Numbered from the stretch's first letter, positions 1 to 12,543 are shown. The stretch: 64,000 bases of DNA from Adiantum capillus-veneris (GCA_014529385.2 CM043951.1:107600384-107664383); one strand, 5' to 3'. Notes: a model not told the origin generated them from the letters alone. Numbers and translations are program-made.

Positions 1-242
1 TTACACTAACTATTGGAGGTCTTCAATGAAGCTAACCCTAAGGTCTTATGCTCCATTGGTTAGCCTTGCTCTTTGATAGACCATCTCTCATTTGGGCCCC
101 TTTACCATTGGCCCCATGTTGAGATAGATCTATAAGCACATGTCTATAGTTTAACCCTTGTTCCCATTTATTCTCCCACATTAAATGATCATTTTAATAT
201 GAGAAAATGATTTGGGTTGGTTAAATATTAGATTTTAAGACA
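1..242 (-). repeat. Truncated LTR of a chromovirus-like gypsy element
   Basis: On the minus strand this begins TGTCTTAAAATC and continues with a diverged version of the first part of the LTR found at 15129-15770 and 54135-55712, including the shared block around TTTTCTCAT-TTAAA-TGATCATTTAAT. It runs off the left window edge, so its full length is unknown. It is clearly older or from another subfamily than the other copies. No polypurine tract precedes it, so it is probably a solo or broken LTR. Confidence 0.7.
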
Positions 243-860
243 TTTTTTATCCTTGCATATTCTTTATCTTTGTGATTTTTTGTGTTTTATTTCTCACATT
301 TTAAGGTTTTTGCAAGAAATTTAAGCATGTCTGTTAGGTGTAGTGTGTCCTTGCCACCCTCTAGTCCCTTCGGTATTTTTGGTCTCCTATCATTGATTGT
401 GGGCTTAACCCCAATCGAGTTGTTTGGCAGTAGGTGGCATATGCTAGCCTCGATCCAAAACATGATCACCAATCACACCACGTGATCTACAAGCACCCTC
501 CACATTTGTAGACCCTTTCTTTGGACCCAGCATGCCCGTAGAGGCTGTTGAATGTGACAATCTTTCTATGGCTGATGAGCCTGAAGCATGGACAGTCACA
601 CCATCAAGGGGGCCAAAGAGGACCTCTTGGAGTATAAAAAACATGAGTATGACCTAGCAGACCCTACCAGCATCCTCTTAGAGACAAAGCTCTCCAGTGG
701 GATTTTTATTTTACATAAAATAAACCACCTTAGAGAAGGTCCAGGCTAATGTATTCATGATGTTACAAGGCATCTCCTCATGCATAGATGCATTGATGGC
801 TATTTTGACCAGCACTTCCCTCCCTCATGGTAGGCAATCTCCTATGATGCAAGTGAGCGT
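243..860. other. Non-coding stretch before decayed gypsy K
   Basis: No convincing gene. Short open frames exist on both strands but show no family signature. The right half probably belongs to the leader or gag N-terminus of the decayed element that follows, because weakly protein-like plus-strand frames start around 534. Confidence 0.4.
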
Positions 861-869
861 AGCCTTGCC

Positions 870-1640
870 TGTGGTCATCAAGGTACAGGATGATGCACAG
901 ATTGGGCCATATATAGAGATAGCCTCATTCCTACTGAAAGACTTTAAGCTGCCTAGTTTTGGAGGCGAGGAAAGGGAGCGGAATAAGGATTCTGTAAATA
1001 TGTTTAGATTTTCATGTGTTGAGTAAGCAGCCTAGTTGTGTACGACCCATAGAGGCTAGCTTCTTGTTGATCAACAAAGCGTACAAGTGGTGGATGAGTT
1101 TGACCACTCATCCTACCACTTGGGTTGAGTTTGAAATGTTGTTTTCATAAAGATTTTTTCCCCCAAAATGAAGAGGAGAAGACTTGGGAGTTATGGGACA
1201 AGTGGTTGATGCAAAACAGATCCCCAACTCAATACATCTCAGACTATAAGGAGATAATACTCAAATCAAAGGGAATCAATGCATTCCAAATGCTAAAAGG
1301 CTTCAAGAGAGGTTTCATGGGATGATTATCTTGAGTGCATTGAGCCCCTTGAGCCAAAGGACTTATCTAAGTCAATCAAGGTATGCGTAAATATATGATG
1401 ACATCAAGCATCATGGTGTGCAAGATGGTGCCAATAGGGCCGGGGATGGAGAGAGGAGGGGGCCATGGTTTAAAAGAAAAGGGCTATGTAGTAACAAGCC
1501 AAGAAGTAGGACTACCTAGGGGAGTCAGAGGTGGTTGGTCTACAAAACCACATCCATTCAAAAAGAAGAGAGAGATCCAAAAGAAAGAGCAGGATGTTAA
1601 AATGTGGAAGAAAAATCATTGCTTTAACTACAGTAGGTAG
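870..1640 (+). pseudogene. gag: Gag remnant of gypsy K
   Basis: Retrotransposon gag proteins form the particle shell that packages element RNA. Visible signs are a FKLPSFGGEE stretch like the start of the gag core (about 945-970). It is followed by A-Y-K-W-W-M-S-L and T-W-V-E-F, then R-F-F-P and a glutamine/serine-rich helix region around 1100-1325, which is the usual retrotrans_gag order. A stop replaces a residue after V-E-F-E-M-L-F-S, and another ends the frame at 1325. A lysine-rich tail runs to 1640. No complete zinc knuckle is seen. It is non-functional. Confidence 0.7.
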
Positions 1641-1848
1641 ACTAAGTGGCCACCATTAAAGCTAAAAGCTAGCATTAGTGATAAAAAGCCTAAGAGAGAT
1701 GGTAAATCCTCTAGGTATTTGTACATGGTGCAAAGGCTTCCTCTCAATTTTAAAGAGTTTTGAAGTGACTGTGTTCCATTGTGATGAGCGTCATGCTTGC
1801 TCAGTCTCACTGACTCTGTGGTAGCCTAGCATAGACCCTCATGACAGG

Positions 1849-2249
1849 GTGCACATGTATGGCATCATAAATGGCCATAGTGTCACTATCTTTGTTGACG
1901 ATGGAGCTAGCTGTGATTATTTAAACTACTCGTTTGTTAGGAAGATATGGTTAATTGAGACACTGAGTGATCATGAGTATACGGTTGGCCTTGCCCCGAC
2001 GGTTATGATAGAACGGTATGGAATACCATAGTCTTGGGGGTTCCATTAGCCATGCAAGAGTACGAGGCTTCACTTGACTTTCAGGTCATGCATTTGGCTA
2101 TGGAAGACATTTTCCTAGGTAGGAAATGTCTATATAGCTTGGGCCCTAGTCTAGCTTGGAGTTATTTGCATAATACACTCTCGGCGGAGGGGGGGGGGGG
2201 GTCACTCTATGTAAAACCTACATATCGCATACATTCAAGGCCTTTTTAA
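1849..2249 (+). pseudogene. pol: Aspartic protease remnant of gypsy K
   Basis: The retropepsin cleaves the gag-pol polyprotein. The plus-strand reading gives T-I-F-V-D-D-G-A-S-C-D-Y-L, where D-D-G-A-S takes the place of the usual D-S/T-G-A-S active-site loop. Further on there is V-M-H-L-A-M-E-D-I-F-L-G-R-K, the conserved I-L-G end of the fold. A stop at 2029-2031 splits it into two frames. The following 500 bases (2250-2780) show only AT-rich non-coding sequence before RT begins. Confidence 0.65.
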
Positions 2250-2810
2250 TAGACCCCTTATCTGTGAATTCTTAACAAAGGGAACCTTTTTTTATGCAAT
2301 CTGTAAAAATATTTTTCCAATATCTTTTTAACAACCCCCTTCTATATGTGAAAATGGGAGAAACAATAGAATTAAATAATCCCTACTATTGAATGCACAT
2401 GATAGGCACATATACTTTTTGTGTGCTACACTTCAAGCATGGAGGTTGGGTCATCACCCTACATGGTGACCGTAGTGTCCCATAATCCCTTTAATTTCAT
2501 CCATGGAGCTATGCAGAGCAGTCACCAAAGTCCAGATAGCAGAGGTATGCTTGTTACCCTCTTTTGAATTTTGTTTTTGTAGATGAAAATAATGAAAAGG
2601 TTTTTGTATGTGAAACTGTAAGTAATGTTTGTGTCAACAAACATGATTAAAAAGATACCCTTGGATGAGATTGGGCTATTTGAAATTCCTATTTGGCATG
2701 CATGTGATTCGTTAAAAAATTCCAAGGCAGAGAGACCCTTAAGAAAAAGTACGTAGAATCTGCTTCAAAAAAATTATAAGAGGAATTTCAGAATGCATTT
2801 TTTTACGATT

Positions 2811-3033
2811 TATTGAATGGCTTGCCACCATCTCATGAAGTAGACCATGGCACCGATGTTGTGCCAGGTTCCAAACCTATAAGCAAAGCACAAGAGGTGG
2901 AAAAACCATTAACATACTTGAACAAAGGCCTCATTAGGACCAGTTCTAGTCCATGGGCAACGTCTATTCTTTTTGGTAAAGAAGAAGGACAAATCTAACA
3001 TGCATATGTGCATAGATTATAGCACTCTTAATG
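2811..3033 (+). pseudogene. pol: N-terminal reverse transcriptase remnant of gypsy K
   Basis: The text reads L-P-P-S-H-E-V-D-H-G followed by P-G-S-K-P-I-S, then K-G-L-I-R-T-S-S-S-P-W-A and, after a frameshift, M-C-I-D-Y-S-T-L-N. This is the characteristic entry of gypsy RT, before the catalytic palm. The catalytic motifs are missing because the element ends at about 3033. Confidence 0.75.
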
Positions 3034-3500
3034 TAAGGACACGGGTCCTATGGCAAGGCCACCGGCACAGCCGAATAGTGTATACCCTAGGGGAGTCTAT
3101 AAGATAGCATGGTTGGGTGGAGACTAGCACACGCATTACTCTCATGATTTCACTGGTATCCAAACTATTATTGGGAAAGGAGAAAAGCGGGTTGCATGTG
3201 CATGCAACGTGCATCTTCTCTCCCATGATCTGCAGATAGGGACAACGACGCCCCCATAGTGCATCAAAAAGAAGGTAGGCATAGAGTTCTATGTAGACCA
3301 AGGGGATACAAACAGCGACAACAATCGCAACCGCCCCACAAAGGCTGGCGACCAAGGAGAACTTGACCGGAAACTCTATAGCACCAAGGCTCCATTGGCG
3401 CCACACGTAGGAAGGCCCTCTAAACCCTTGCATGAAGGAGGGTTGAACCCACCCCATGAGGGTAAGAATCCAACGCTATACCATCCAAGCCATTGAGTTT
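3034..3500. other. Unassigned sequence after gypsy K
   Basis: Higher in G+C than its surroundings. It contains a 146-codon minus-strand open frame (3017-3457) with one hydrophobic stretch but no recognisable motif, no convincing start context and overlap with the end of K. I regard the frame as probably chance and see no other gene. Confidence 0.35.
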
Positions 3501-3798
3501 TCTTGTGTATAACACGGAAAGATAGCTTACATGAGTTCACAAGGAAAGCTAGAAGAAAAGGAAAGCTGCAAACTTCAAGGATGTAGTTTCACCCTTCCTT
3601 TTAACTTCTTAGAGAAAGGAAAGTTTTCCTCCAAAATTTCATTTTTCTTCAAGGAGGAAGCTTCACACACGAACAAAAGCCTTCACAAAACAACGAGTTT
3701 TTGTGAAGAATCAACAAAGGTGTTCTTACGACGAACGACACTTGAAGCGCTACAATTTTTGCAAGGTGAGGTTTGCATAAAACGCAAAACTCACCGAG

Positions 3799-3807
3799 TA
3801 TAAAAAA
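3799..3807 (+). promoter_or_regulatory. TATA box in front of an interrupted gene
   Basis: TATAAAAAA lies 83 bases before the ATG at 3882. A pyrimidine-rich leader (tttttttctctctctac) follows, as is common in plant 5' untranslated regions. The preceding 250 bases (3530-3798) contain AAG/CTT-rich imperfect inverted repeats. The call rests on spacing and composition alone. Confidence 0.4.
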
Positions 3808-3881
3808 CAAAAAGACTTCAAACTTTACAAGGTACAAGTTGATATAATTTTTTTCTCTCTCTACATTAGTGTGTGTTTACC

Positions 3882-4132
3882 ATGGCCAACGAGAATATTC
3901 CACCTACACACACTTTTGATTTTGAGCACGTTTATCAAAATTTGGACACCACAGGTGCTACCGATATTAATATGCATGAAGATGATGATCAAGGAGATCA
4001 TGTCCTTGTAGGTATGGCTACGTTCAAGACTTTGAAAAATCACCAAAGCATAATTGAATGCAACCTCTTTGCACTAAATGATCTTAATGAGCTACTTGTG
4101 AAATTTATGAATTCACAGACGGCTCAAGGAGC
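3882..4132 (+). CDS. 5' end of an unknown gene, cut by insertion of element I
   Basis: The frame starts in an excellent plant context (taccATGGCC) and runs 83-84 codons, M-A-N-E-N-I-P-P-T-H onward. It has an acidic run H-E-D-D-D-Q-G-D near residue 35 and a C-terminal helix-like stretch with L-N-D-L-N-E-L-L. At 4133 it enters the LTR of element I and reaches a stop within four codons, so the present ORF end is not native. I recognise no family. It may be a host gene, a captured gene, or the first exon of the CACTA transposon whose right end lies on the far side of element I (13326-14568). The sequence does not decide. Confidence 0.4.
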
Positions 4133-5151
4133 TGTTAACTGAGTCAACGTCAGTTAACAAAAGCTGCTAAAGACCGAAAACCAAAGACGTACAAATGCAC
4201 ATCGAGGATGAATACAAAGAAGCAGTGAAGATTGGAGTTACACACTTTTCACATTTTTTCCAAAATGGCCATGTATTGTAATTTCATGAATTATTTAGCC
4301 ATTGTGATAATTGTAACATGTTACGGCTCAATAAGAGTTCCAAGGTGTAAAGCATAGGTCAGTTAGTGTACCTAGGTTGCAGATACAATAAGTGTGGATC
4401 CTTAAAGGTCTTGGGCGTCGGACATTACACATTTTCGACCTCGGCTAAGGTATAAAAGCCAACTTTGTAAAGATTTTATTAAGTTTTGGATAAGAAATAC
4501 ATAGTGTGAGCTAACGGCGCTCACTCCTCTCCTTCTCGTGCTTCCTACTCCCTCCCCGATTGTCACATTGCAGTCGTGTTTGTTGCATTGCAACCGTAGG
4601 TAAGAGCTCTACGCATTGACGTAAGCAGTTCACAGTATTTCGTAGCTTTTGGCGTCGCCGACCCCACGGCCTAATTTCATCATAACTATGAATTTACACT
4701 TTCAAATAAAAAACTAAGCATAGACGGGGTATTGGGGCATCATTGCTAAGCATTTAGATGCATTCTGGGTCGAAAAAGACTAGGTTAAAAATCCACTGCT
4801 GTTAATAATCGCGATTTTGAAACTTGACCTAAAGTGGGATTTGAGACCATAAGTATGTGTGCTTAGGTATTATAAACTTGTCCTAGAAGTTTCGTTACGT
4901 TTGGATGTCATTTGATGCTGTAACGGATGTGATTTGTTTGACGGATGAGCGATTGGCTTTTGGTGATTTCAGTCACTTGAGTGTAGCTTGAGTAAAATGA
5001 GAGTTGTTAGTTGTTTTTCGAGAGATTGACAACCTCTTGTAGCCTCTATGCACTAGTCGAGTCAGCTTCGTTCCATGGTTTGACAAATTAATCGTGGTTC
5101 TCGCTAATACTGCAATAAGATAGGATGGTGAGGTTAGACATGCGTCCCACA
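4133..5151 (+). repeat. 5' LTR of element I
   Basis: It starts TGTTAACTGAGTC and ends CCCACA, about 1,019 bp. The primer site follows after two bases. A TATA-like GGTATAAAAGCC lies near 4448-4459. A near-palindrome AATCGCGATT sits at 4807-4816 and is related to the palindromes repeated in the leader. Fragment J (14569-15128) is another, clearly diverged copy of the first half. Confidence 0.8.
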
Positions 5152-5153
5152 TT

Positions 5154-5171
5154 TGGCGTTGTTGTCGGAGA
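5154..5171 (+). other. Primer-binding site of element I (Asp-type tRNA)
   Basis: TGGCGTTGTTGTCGGAGA directly follows the LTR. It corresponds to the TGGCGCCGTTGCCGGGGA type with C-to-T and G-to-A changes, as expected from deamination of methylated cytosines in an old copy. Confidence 0.75.
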
Positions 5172-8150
5172 CGAATAGACCTAAACTAGGGAAAACACGA
5201 GCGTCTTGTGTAGTTTTCCATTAACTTCCTTTAGGTTCACCTAGAGTAAAACTTTTCGCATAGCTTAAGATTGTTGTCTTTTGCTGTGTAGAGGTAGCTT
5301 GGAGGTAAGTTGTACTTGCTGAGTTCCTTTAGGATTGTAGGATTGTAAAGATAGAGTAGGATTTTGAGAATGATTGGTAGACGAGACAAGTCTTAAGATC
5401 AATGCTTAGGAAACCATAAAAAACAAGAAAACTAGTGTTTGTGGACACTTTCCACAATCCTTTTGCATGAGAATCTAGGAGTAGGGTAAGTAGGATTTGA
5501 GGTGGATTTCAAAACATTGCTCTCTCTGAAAGAATCAAGTGTGAGTTGTTATTGGAAGTTGCAGAGTTTCAGGTCTATGGCTAGAAATAGCACAAAAAGA
5601 CTCCAAACCACTCAATCCAACTGGAGAGTAAGTCTAAAAGTTGTATGAACCAGTGGGTAAGCTCAAGGATACTTTGAGGTAAAAATTTCAAGAGTTGGCC
5701 AAAACTCAGATTATTTACTTTTTCTTGAAATTTTAAGCCAAATTAAGTTTTGACTTGATTTATAGGCTGAAAATAGATCACGAAAAGACTGTCTAGTGAA
5801 AAAGTTCAAAAAAGTGTTAGTTTTGGGCCTAAAGTTAATAATCGTGATTATTAACTTTCAGCTCAGATTTGACCAAGGTTCATACCATTGACTCATTATG
5901 TGTGTACAAAGAACTTTTGTAAAGGCACAAAAGATTTGGATCACCAAAGTGACAAAAAACTAGGTAAAAACTAAAGTTTGTATTAACTTTTTGAAACTTG
6001 AGTCTAAATTGGGAAAACAATTGTCCAAACTTGATGAAATTTGATTCATAGGCTTATATTGATGTGATAAACATGTGTCTATGATCACTTGACCAAAAAG
6101 ATGCAAAAAGTTGCCAGTTATAAATAATCGTGATTATTTACATCTACTCCATTTTTTTTTTGACCAAGTAAGCATACATACCACTAGTTTAACCATGTTG
6201 TAATAAGCCCACAAACCAAATTTGGTAAGATTTGGATCATTGGATTGAAAATTGTGACCAATTTTGCAAAGTCAGTCTGCTGACACAAAACTCATGACCA
6301 TTTGACCAAAAGTTGTCCAAACTTGATGAAATTTGGCTAGAGACCTTAACTTGAGGTGCTTAACAGCTCTGTGTCAAGATTGAAACAAAAACTTGCAAAA
6401 ATTTAGCAGAAGTTAATAATCGTAATTATTTATATCTACTCCAAAAATTGACAATCTTGCATATTTGGGCATACCACAAGGTCAAGCACAACCTCACAAA
6501 TCCATTTTGGTGAAATTTGGATCATAAAGGTGAGACTTAAGCCAGTGTCTTGAAATCAAAGTCTGCGGACACGAAACAGTTGATAAACTTGATGAATCTT
6601 GTCCAAATTAAGTTTTAACTTGACTCAGAGGCTCAAAATAGATCATAAAAAGACTGTTTAGTGAAAAAGTTGAAAAAATTGTTCATTTTAGGTCAAAAGT
6701 TAAGCTCTATTCAAGTTATTGATCAAGGTTGATACCATATACTCTAAGCATGATTGCAAACATCTTTTGTGAAGGCTCATGAAGTTTGGATCACAAAACA
6801 CACCAAAACCTTGATAAAAACTGAAATCTGTCTTGGTTGTCGAGAAATTGAGTTTGACTTGATGAATCTTGTTCAAATTAAGTTTTAACTTGATTCATAG
6901 GCTCAAAATAGATCATAAAAAGACTGTCTAGTGAAAAAGTTGAAAAACTTGTTCATTTTTAGTCAAAAGTTTTGGCTCAAAACTGATTAACGTTGATACC
7001 ATATACTCTAAGCATAATTGCAAACATCTTTTGTGAAGGCTCATGAAGTTTATATCACAAAACAGACCAAAACCGTGATAAAAACTGAAATCTGTATTGA
7101 ATGTCGAGAACTTGAGTGTGACTTGGTAAATCTTGTTCAAATTCAATGAAACTTGACTCATAGGCTTTTATTGATGTGTTAAACAAGTGTACATGCTCAG
7201 ATGACCAAAAATATGCAAAAATTTACCAAAAGTAAATAATCACAATTATTCACTTTTGAAAAAATTAAAATAAATAAATAAATTCTATAGTAAATAATCA
7301 CGATTATTCATATTTTCTCTAGAATTGAGAAATTTTGCACAACTGAGTATACCACAGGGTCAAGCACATCAAGTAGACTCCACAAATCAAATTTGGTGAA
7401 ATTTGGATCACAAAATTGAGACTTAAGCTAGATTCTTGGAATCAGAGTCTGCAGACACTAAACAATTGATAACTTGGACAAATCTCGATAAAATTCAATC
7501 AAACTTGTCCAGAGACCACAACAAGGTAATTACTTGGCTAAACAAGCCTAAAAAGTGTAGAAACTGAGAAAAGTAAATAGTCGGGATTATTTACTTTTAA
7601 GCCCCAGAAACAAGATTTTGGACTTTCGAGCTTGTATAGTGTTAGAACAACATAATACAAGGCCACTGGCCATGTTTGGGTTCCATTAGATCCAAATTGG
7701 TACCTGTTAACTCAGTTTCAAGTTGTAGATTAACCCTTTAGCTCCTTGCAAGGATAGAATTTGGAAATCTCAATTGCTGACTCACTTAGCTCAGATTGAA
7801 GAACCAGGTTGCAGGCAAAGAATTGGGAGCTTGACAAGAGTTGAATTCAAGTCAAGTGGAAAAACCAGATAACAATCTAATCTGCAAGTTAAGTTATTCA
7901 AGGCCTAGATTTTCATCATTTCAAAGGCAGCAATCAATTGTGACACTTTCGGGCTAGAATTAATCAACTCTTGTGAGTCTAAGAGAAATCAACTACCAAA
8001 AGTCTAGAATTAATTAACTCTTGTGAGTCTAAGAGAAATCAACTACCAAAAGTACTTTGGCAAAAGCAGTCTTATCAAACTCGAGTAGAAATGTTTTTGC
8101 TAATCAATATCAAAATCTGCTAGGAGATAGTTTTTACAGAACCAGTCGAC
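5172..8150 (+). repeat. Untranslated leader of element I with six palindromes
   Basis: About 3 kb of AT-rich sequence with no gene. It is built from diverged quasi-tandem blocks: the stretch around 5880-5990 recurs at 6725-6840 and 6990-7100. Palindromic sites centred on AATAATC-gt-GATTATT occur at 5831-5858 (13-nt arms), 6121-6140, 6415-6430, 7235-7250, 7292-7308 and 7569-7598. All lie in similar surroundings, usually after an aaaagt/aagtt run. The arms pair although the outer bases differ between copies, so the self-complementarity seems to be what is conserved. Confidence 0.75.
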
Positions 8151-11100
8151 ATGGACTCATCTCGAGCTGAGAGTTCAAGTATAGTAGAGCAAGATTAGAG
8201 TAGTGGTAACACAGGTACAACTACAACAAAGCAGATTTTACAGCTTTATGGCTACAATGGGGATTCAGAAGGCCATAGATATCTAATGAGCAGAAAAACA
8301 GCACAGGAGCCAAGATCTTATTGATTAGAGTAAAGCTAGATTTAGAGAACCCTTAGATGTTCACAGACTTTAGTGGAGCCAGGTATTGCAAGCTCAAAGA
8401 TGAAGTCCAGATAGAAGTTCAGATAGTCAACCCGAGTGTTTATCCAGAAATCTGCACAAGCCAGCAAAACATACAGTTAATGCATATGCAATTAGGGTCA
8501 TTGTACATGGACTATAGTGGTCAAATCTTTATCAAGAACCAGAAATGAAAGATCCAACAGATCAACCAATTGAAGCCAGTCTAATTGGAGAATCGAGCCA
8601 AAGACAGTACAAAGGTCAAGATGGAGCATTCTACAACTTGATGCTTAATGTTTTAAAAGAAAATGCCAACAACTTGGCAAGCACAGAAGTTGAAGCTTCT
8701 CAACTAGAGCTTGACATGACAGAACCAAATGAAATACCACCAGTCATGGCGTATTGCCTAGATTGTGGACGAAAAGATGGACATTTTTCTGAAGATTTTC
8801 CAAGAAACCCAAACAACAAGGACACATCAACCACCAAGCAAGGTACATAGCAAATTGGAAATGCGAATCTCGATGTAAGTGCATCAAACCCGTCACTTTT
8901 AGTGAAATCATATGATTTTGCATTACCATTAGAAGCACTAGTAAAAACATTGCAAGTTCAAAATCAGCATAAAGATGCACATGCACCTGAAAAGCTTAAA
9001 ACTGATTCTTTGAAAAACAAATTCCTGCGTGAACTTAGTCAAGGTGTCGAGATATCACCAAAGGTTGAAAAGACTGTAAGGTTTGCAAATGATTTTGCAT
9101 CCACTACCACAAGTGGGCATTGTATGGTACACACAATTCATATGCACACTATGTGGACCAAAAAGGAAAACTGTACAAAAAGGATCAACCAGTGTTTGAA
9201 CGACCCACATACCAGCTCATAGAAGTGAGTCTAGTGATATATCAAAAAGGATGGTTCATTTCAGAGGAAAGAATCTATTATAGCCCATCCTCTCTAAAGC
9301 TGAAGGATATTACCTGAGTGAACCTGGAAATCTGTTCAAATCCAAACTCTCCTCCATCAAAAATCAAGCTTCGATGTTGCGACCAAACGAGCATATACTT
9401 TGACCAAAACAGTCATAGATATGGACGAGAGTCTAGCATCTATGATGCCTTTGGTCTTGAAACCACAGAAGCTCATATCATAGGAGACCCATGGGATAGA
9501 CAATATCAGGGTAAAGATAATTCTATCTACAGCTTGACTTGGGGAATAATTTGTCATGTTTCAGGGAGATACATAGGAAACTATACAGAAGGCTTACAGG
9601 TGCCAAACATCAACAGTGCTACCCAAGGTGTGCCTTCACAATCTCAAAAGGTGAGACTCAACCAGAGACAAATAATTTTGAGCTCTCACAATGAAGCAAG
9701 CTATAGTGATCACCCTAGGAAGGGGGGAGTTGCAAATTCATCAAGCTCAGCTCTAGTACCAAAAAATGCTACACCAGTTAAAAGCCCAAGAACTTCTATC
9801 CATTAGACCCCTTCAAAGCAGAAACCATTGAAAGATCATATGGTTGTTGGAAGTTTTCCATTGACCCAGAAACCATCAAAATCTGCATTAAAAATCTTCT
9901 ATGAAGATCATCAGGGACAAAAGTTTCAGTTGATCTCCACAAGAAAAAGCCAAAAGCCGACAAATCCCACAGTGCTCAAGCAATTGCATGAGACCAAGCT
10001 CGCATATGCATATCGAGATGCAAATGGCAATGATTCTCAGCAGGTTCATGACCTTGAACAAGCCCCTAGGGATGCTAAACCTGAAGTCAAAGACTATCTG
10101 AAGATGATGCAAACCCTCAAGTTGCCAGAACAGGTGACAGAAAAATCAAGATCAATGAAAGCTAAAGTCCAGAAAGATACACAAAGGTCGCCACCAAAAT
10201 CTCCTCCAAAGAGACAAATTCTGCCAGAAAGTACAGTGGATCTTCTAAGATCAAAAGTTACTCAAATGTAGGTACACAATGCTCAAAAATTGCAACAAAA
10301 CGAGCCAACATCAATTGAAGCAGGTGATCAAAGCAAAGAAGATGCAAATAAAGCTCAACCAAAGGACACTACCACAACAAAAGCAATCAATAAAGAAAGA
10401 AATTTTGAGACGATCAAGTGCAACATTGTTGGTGAGAATAAGAAAAACTGTTAAAAGAAGTAAAGCTAGATTTTCAGCTAGATAAGAATCTCATGTCTTT
10501 TCGCACTTAGAAAAGATGTGGCCAACCACAGCTGGAAGATGCTCCTAAATTTGTGAGCATATCAGGAAACAAACGATCAGAATGCTGAGGAATCATCTCC
10601 ACCACCATTGAAGTAAGTTCATAGATCATCACAACTCAATTCCACGTGATCACAACAATAGTTATGCCAGAAGACATCATAACGGGAATGCCAATGGCCA
10701 AGAAGATGTTAGAGATATAGAACTCAAACATGACGGAGTCATCACAGACATCAAAGAATGAAGACCAAGACTGGTCACCCGCCGGACGACAGTACAAGGT
10801 CCTCAAGCACAGTTAAAATGGAGACTTATATCAAAGCAGATCTTATTGAAGATGATTCATCTCCATCAATCAGAACTTCAAAAGAGATTAAAGAAAATCA
10901 GGCAATATCAAGTGCAGATCAAACAGAGCAAAGAGCAACCACGGAAGCTATTGAGTAGAGAATGCCATCAAAGCCAAAAGTTAAGGAGAACAAGGTTGCA
11001 GACAACCAAGAAGCAATAGGAAGTCCAAAGATCAATCACTCATTGCCAGCTAAATCAGCTGATGTAAGTCAGATTGGAAAACAAAGTCTTAAATCACCCT

Positions 11101-12543
11101 CCATGGAGACACAATTAGATCGAGATGAGACCATGGCAAAAGCAGGTCAAAAATCTTCAATAGAACCAACAATGAGAATAGCTATCGTTCTCAACAGTAC
11201 AAAAGGAGCAAGTGTCAGATGCAATGCTCTACTAGACAAAGAAGAAAATTACAATATGGTTGCAGACAACATCCAGAGCATTCTAGAGATTACTCCATGC
11301 AAACATGATAGCAAAACAATTCTAGGTTTTCATACAGGTCAAAAAGAAATGGTTGCTACCCTTAGCATCCAAAATCATAAAGAGCAGGTGAAGTTTCAGG
11401 TGAAGCCTTCAAAGGAAATGCTTGTAGATGTCATCCTTGGACATCAATGGTGGTTAGATCAACACAAGGCCTACAAAGAAGATACATTGCTAACACTCTC
11501 TTTTTCAAGAGGTAGCAAGCAACATTTATAGATACCGTTAATGCTAAATTTGAGGTTGCAAAAGTCATAGGAATCAAAGACAAATCTTGCAGACAAAGGT
11601 AAAGCTAAAGTGGACCTTCCACCAATTAGCAAAGAGGTGTGGCAGCATATGCCCCTACATCAAAGAACCCTCATGGATCAGCTTCTTCAAGCAAGTCAGG
11701 CTTTCAAAACTTCAAGTCAAGTGCTGACCCAACGGAAACCTCCAAGGAGACACCCAAAAAAGCAAAGATATTTCAGCCAAAGTACTCAAGAAATCAAAGG
11801 AAAGTCAAGCAAGTGTTTGTTCAAAACAATTGAATCAAAGTAAATGATCCGGTTTGGATTAAAGACAGGGAGTCAACATAGAAAGACAAACACACGGGAT
11901 GGATAGCATCACAATGGAGCTTAAAGGAATAGGAGTACTATGGAGGTAACAGACAGATATGGGTGCCTAAATCAAAGGTTAGGGCATATGAAGTAACTTC
12001 AAGTTCCTCCCAGGAAAGAAGGCCTACAAGGTATCAACCTCAACAATATCCTATAATACCTAAGAAGCAGGTATACAAAAGAACAACATGGAAAGAGGCT
12101 AAAGTCTACCACAACTTTCAAGAGGATACAAAAAAAAAGAATCTCAAAGAGTCTTCCCCTTGGACAAGGATTTTACACAAGGTATACAAAGATTTGTCTA
12201 TCAGTCAACCACAAGCCGACTGCAACTACACTAGACCTGCATGAAGATCTCAAGAGCTCAACAAGACCTAGAGCTCAACAAAGTCAGCAAAGGAGATACA
12301 AAGGTCATCAAGAGATTTGGATTCCTAAGTCTTCCAATGCTCCTAGTCAAAAGCCAGATGCCGATAGCCAACAAATGCCTACAACAACATCAAAGAATCC
12401 TATCAACAAGATTAATTGGAGAATCAAACAGATAAATGGAGTCTTCACAATTAAAGAAGGACGACCCAACCAACGCAAATGCAGATTCAAAGATGATAAA
12501 ACAGGTATAGCAAAAGAAATCTTCAATGCCAACTTGGTCCTTC
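8151..12543 (+). pseudogene. gag: Decayed gag-protease polyprotein of element I
   Basis: A series of plus-strand frames broken by stops and frameshifts. Visible parts are a repeated N-terminal motif of the type D-Y-S-G-Q-I-F-I (about 8510) and H-Y-V-D-Q-K-G-K-L-Y (about 9145). A degenerate zinc knuckle reads C-L-D-C-G-R-K-D-G-H-F-S-E-D-F (8758-8802), with the last Cys changed to Phe. A very Lys/Gln/Ser-rich spacer runs 9800-11100. A protease-like block at 11160-11470 ends D-V-I-L-G-H-Q-W-W, but its catalytic triplet reads D-K-E. C-terminal I-W-V-P-K (about 11956) and I-W-I-P-K (about 12314) match the repeated motif of C and D. No RT, RNase H or integrase follows. Confidence 0.65.

Larger units (their letters stand above)
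534..3033 (+). mobile_element. Decayed Ty3/gypsy fragment K (gag, protease, start of RT)
   Basis: Pieces of gag (from about 870), an aspartic protease (1849-2249) and the N-terminal end of reverse transcriptase (2811-3033) follow one another in the canonical gypsy order on the plus strand. They are broken by many stops and frameshifts. RT stops abruptly after the sequence for C-I-D-Y-S-T-L-N, and nothing downstream continues it. No LTR or primer-binding site was found. The protein style differs from elements E-H, so this is another gypsy lineage and one of the oldest insertions here. Confidence 0.75.

Noticed and set aside
3017..3457. 146-codon minus-strand ORF with a hydrophobic stretch
   Set aside because: Overlaps the end of gypsy K RT, has no recognisable motif or start context; likely a chance frame in GC-richer DNA.
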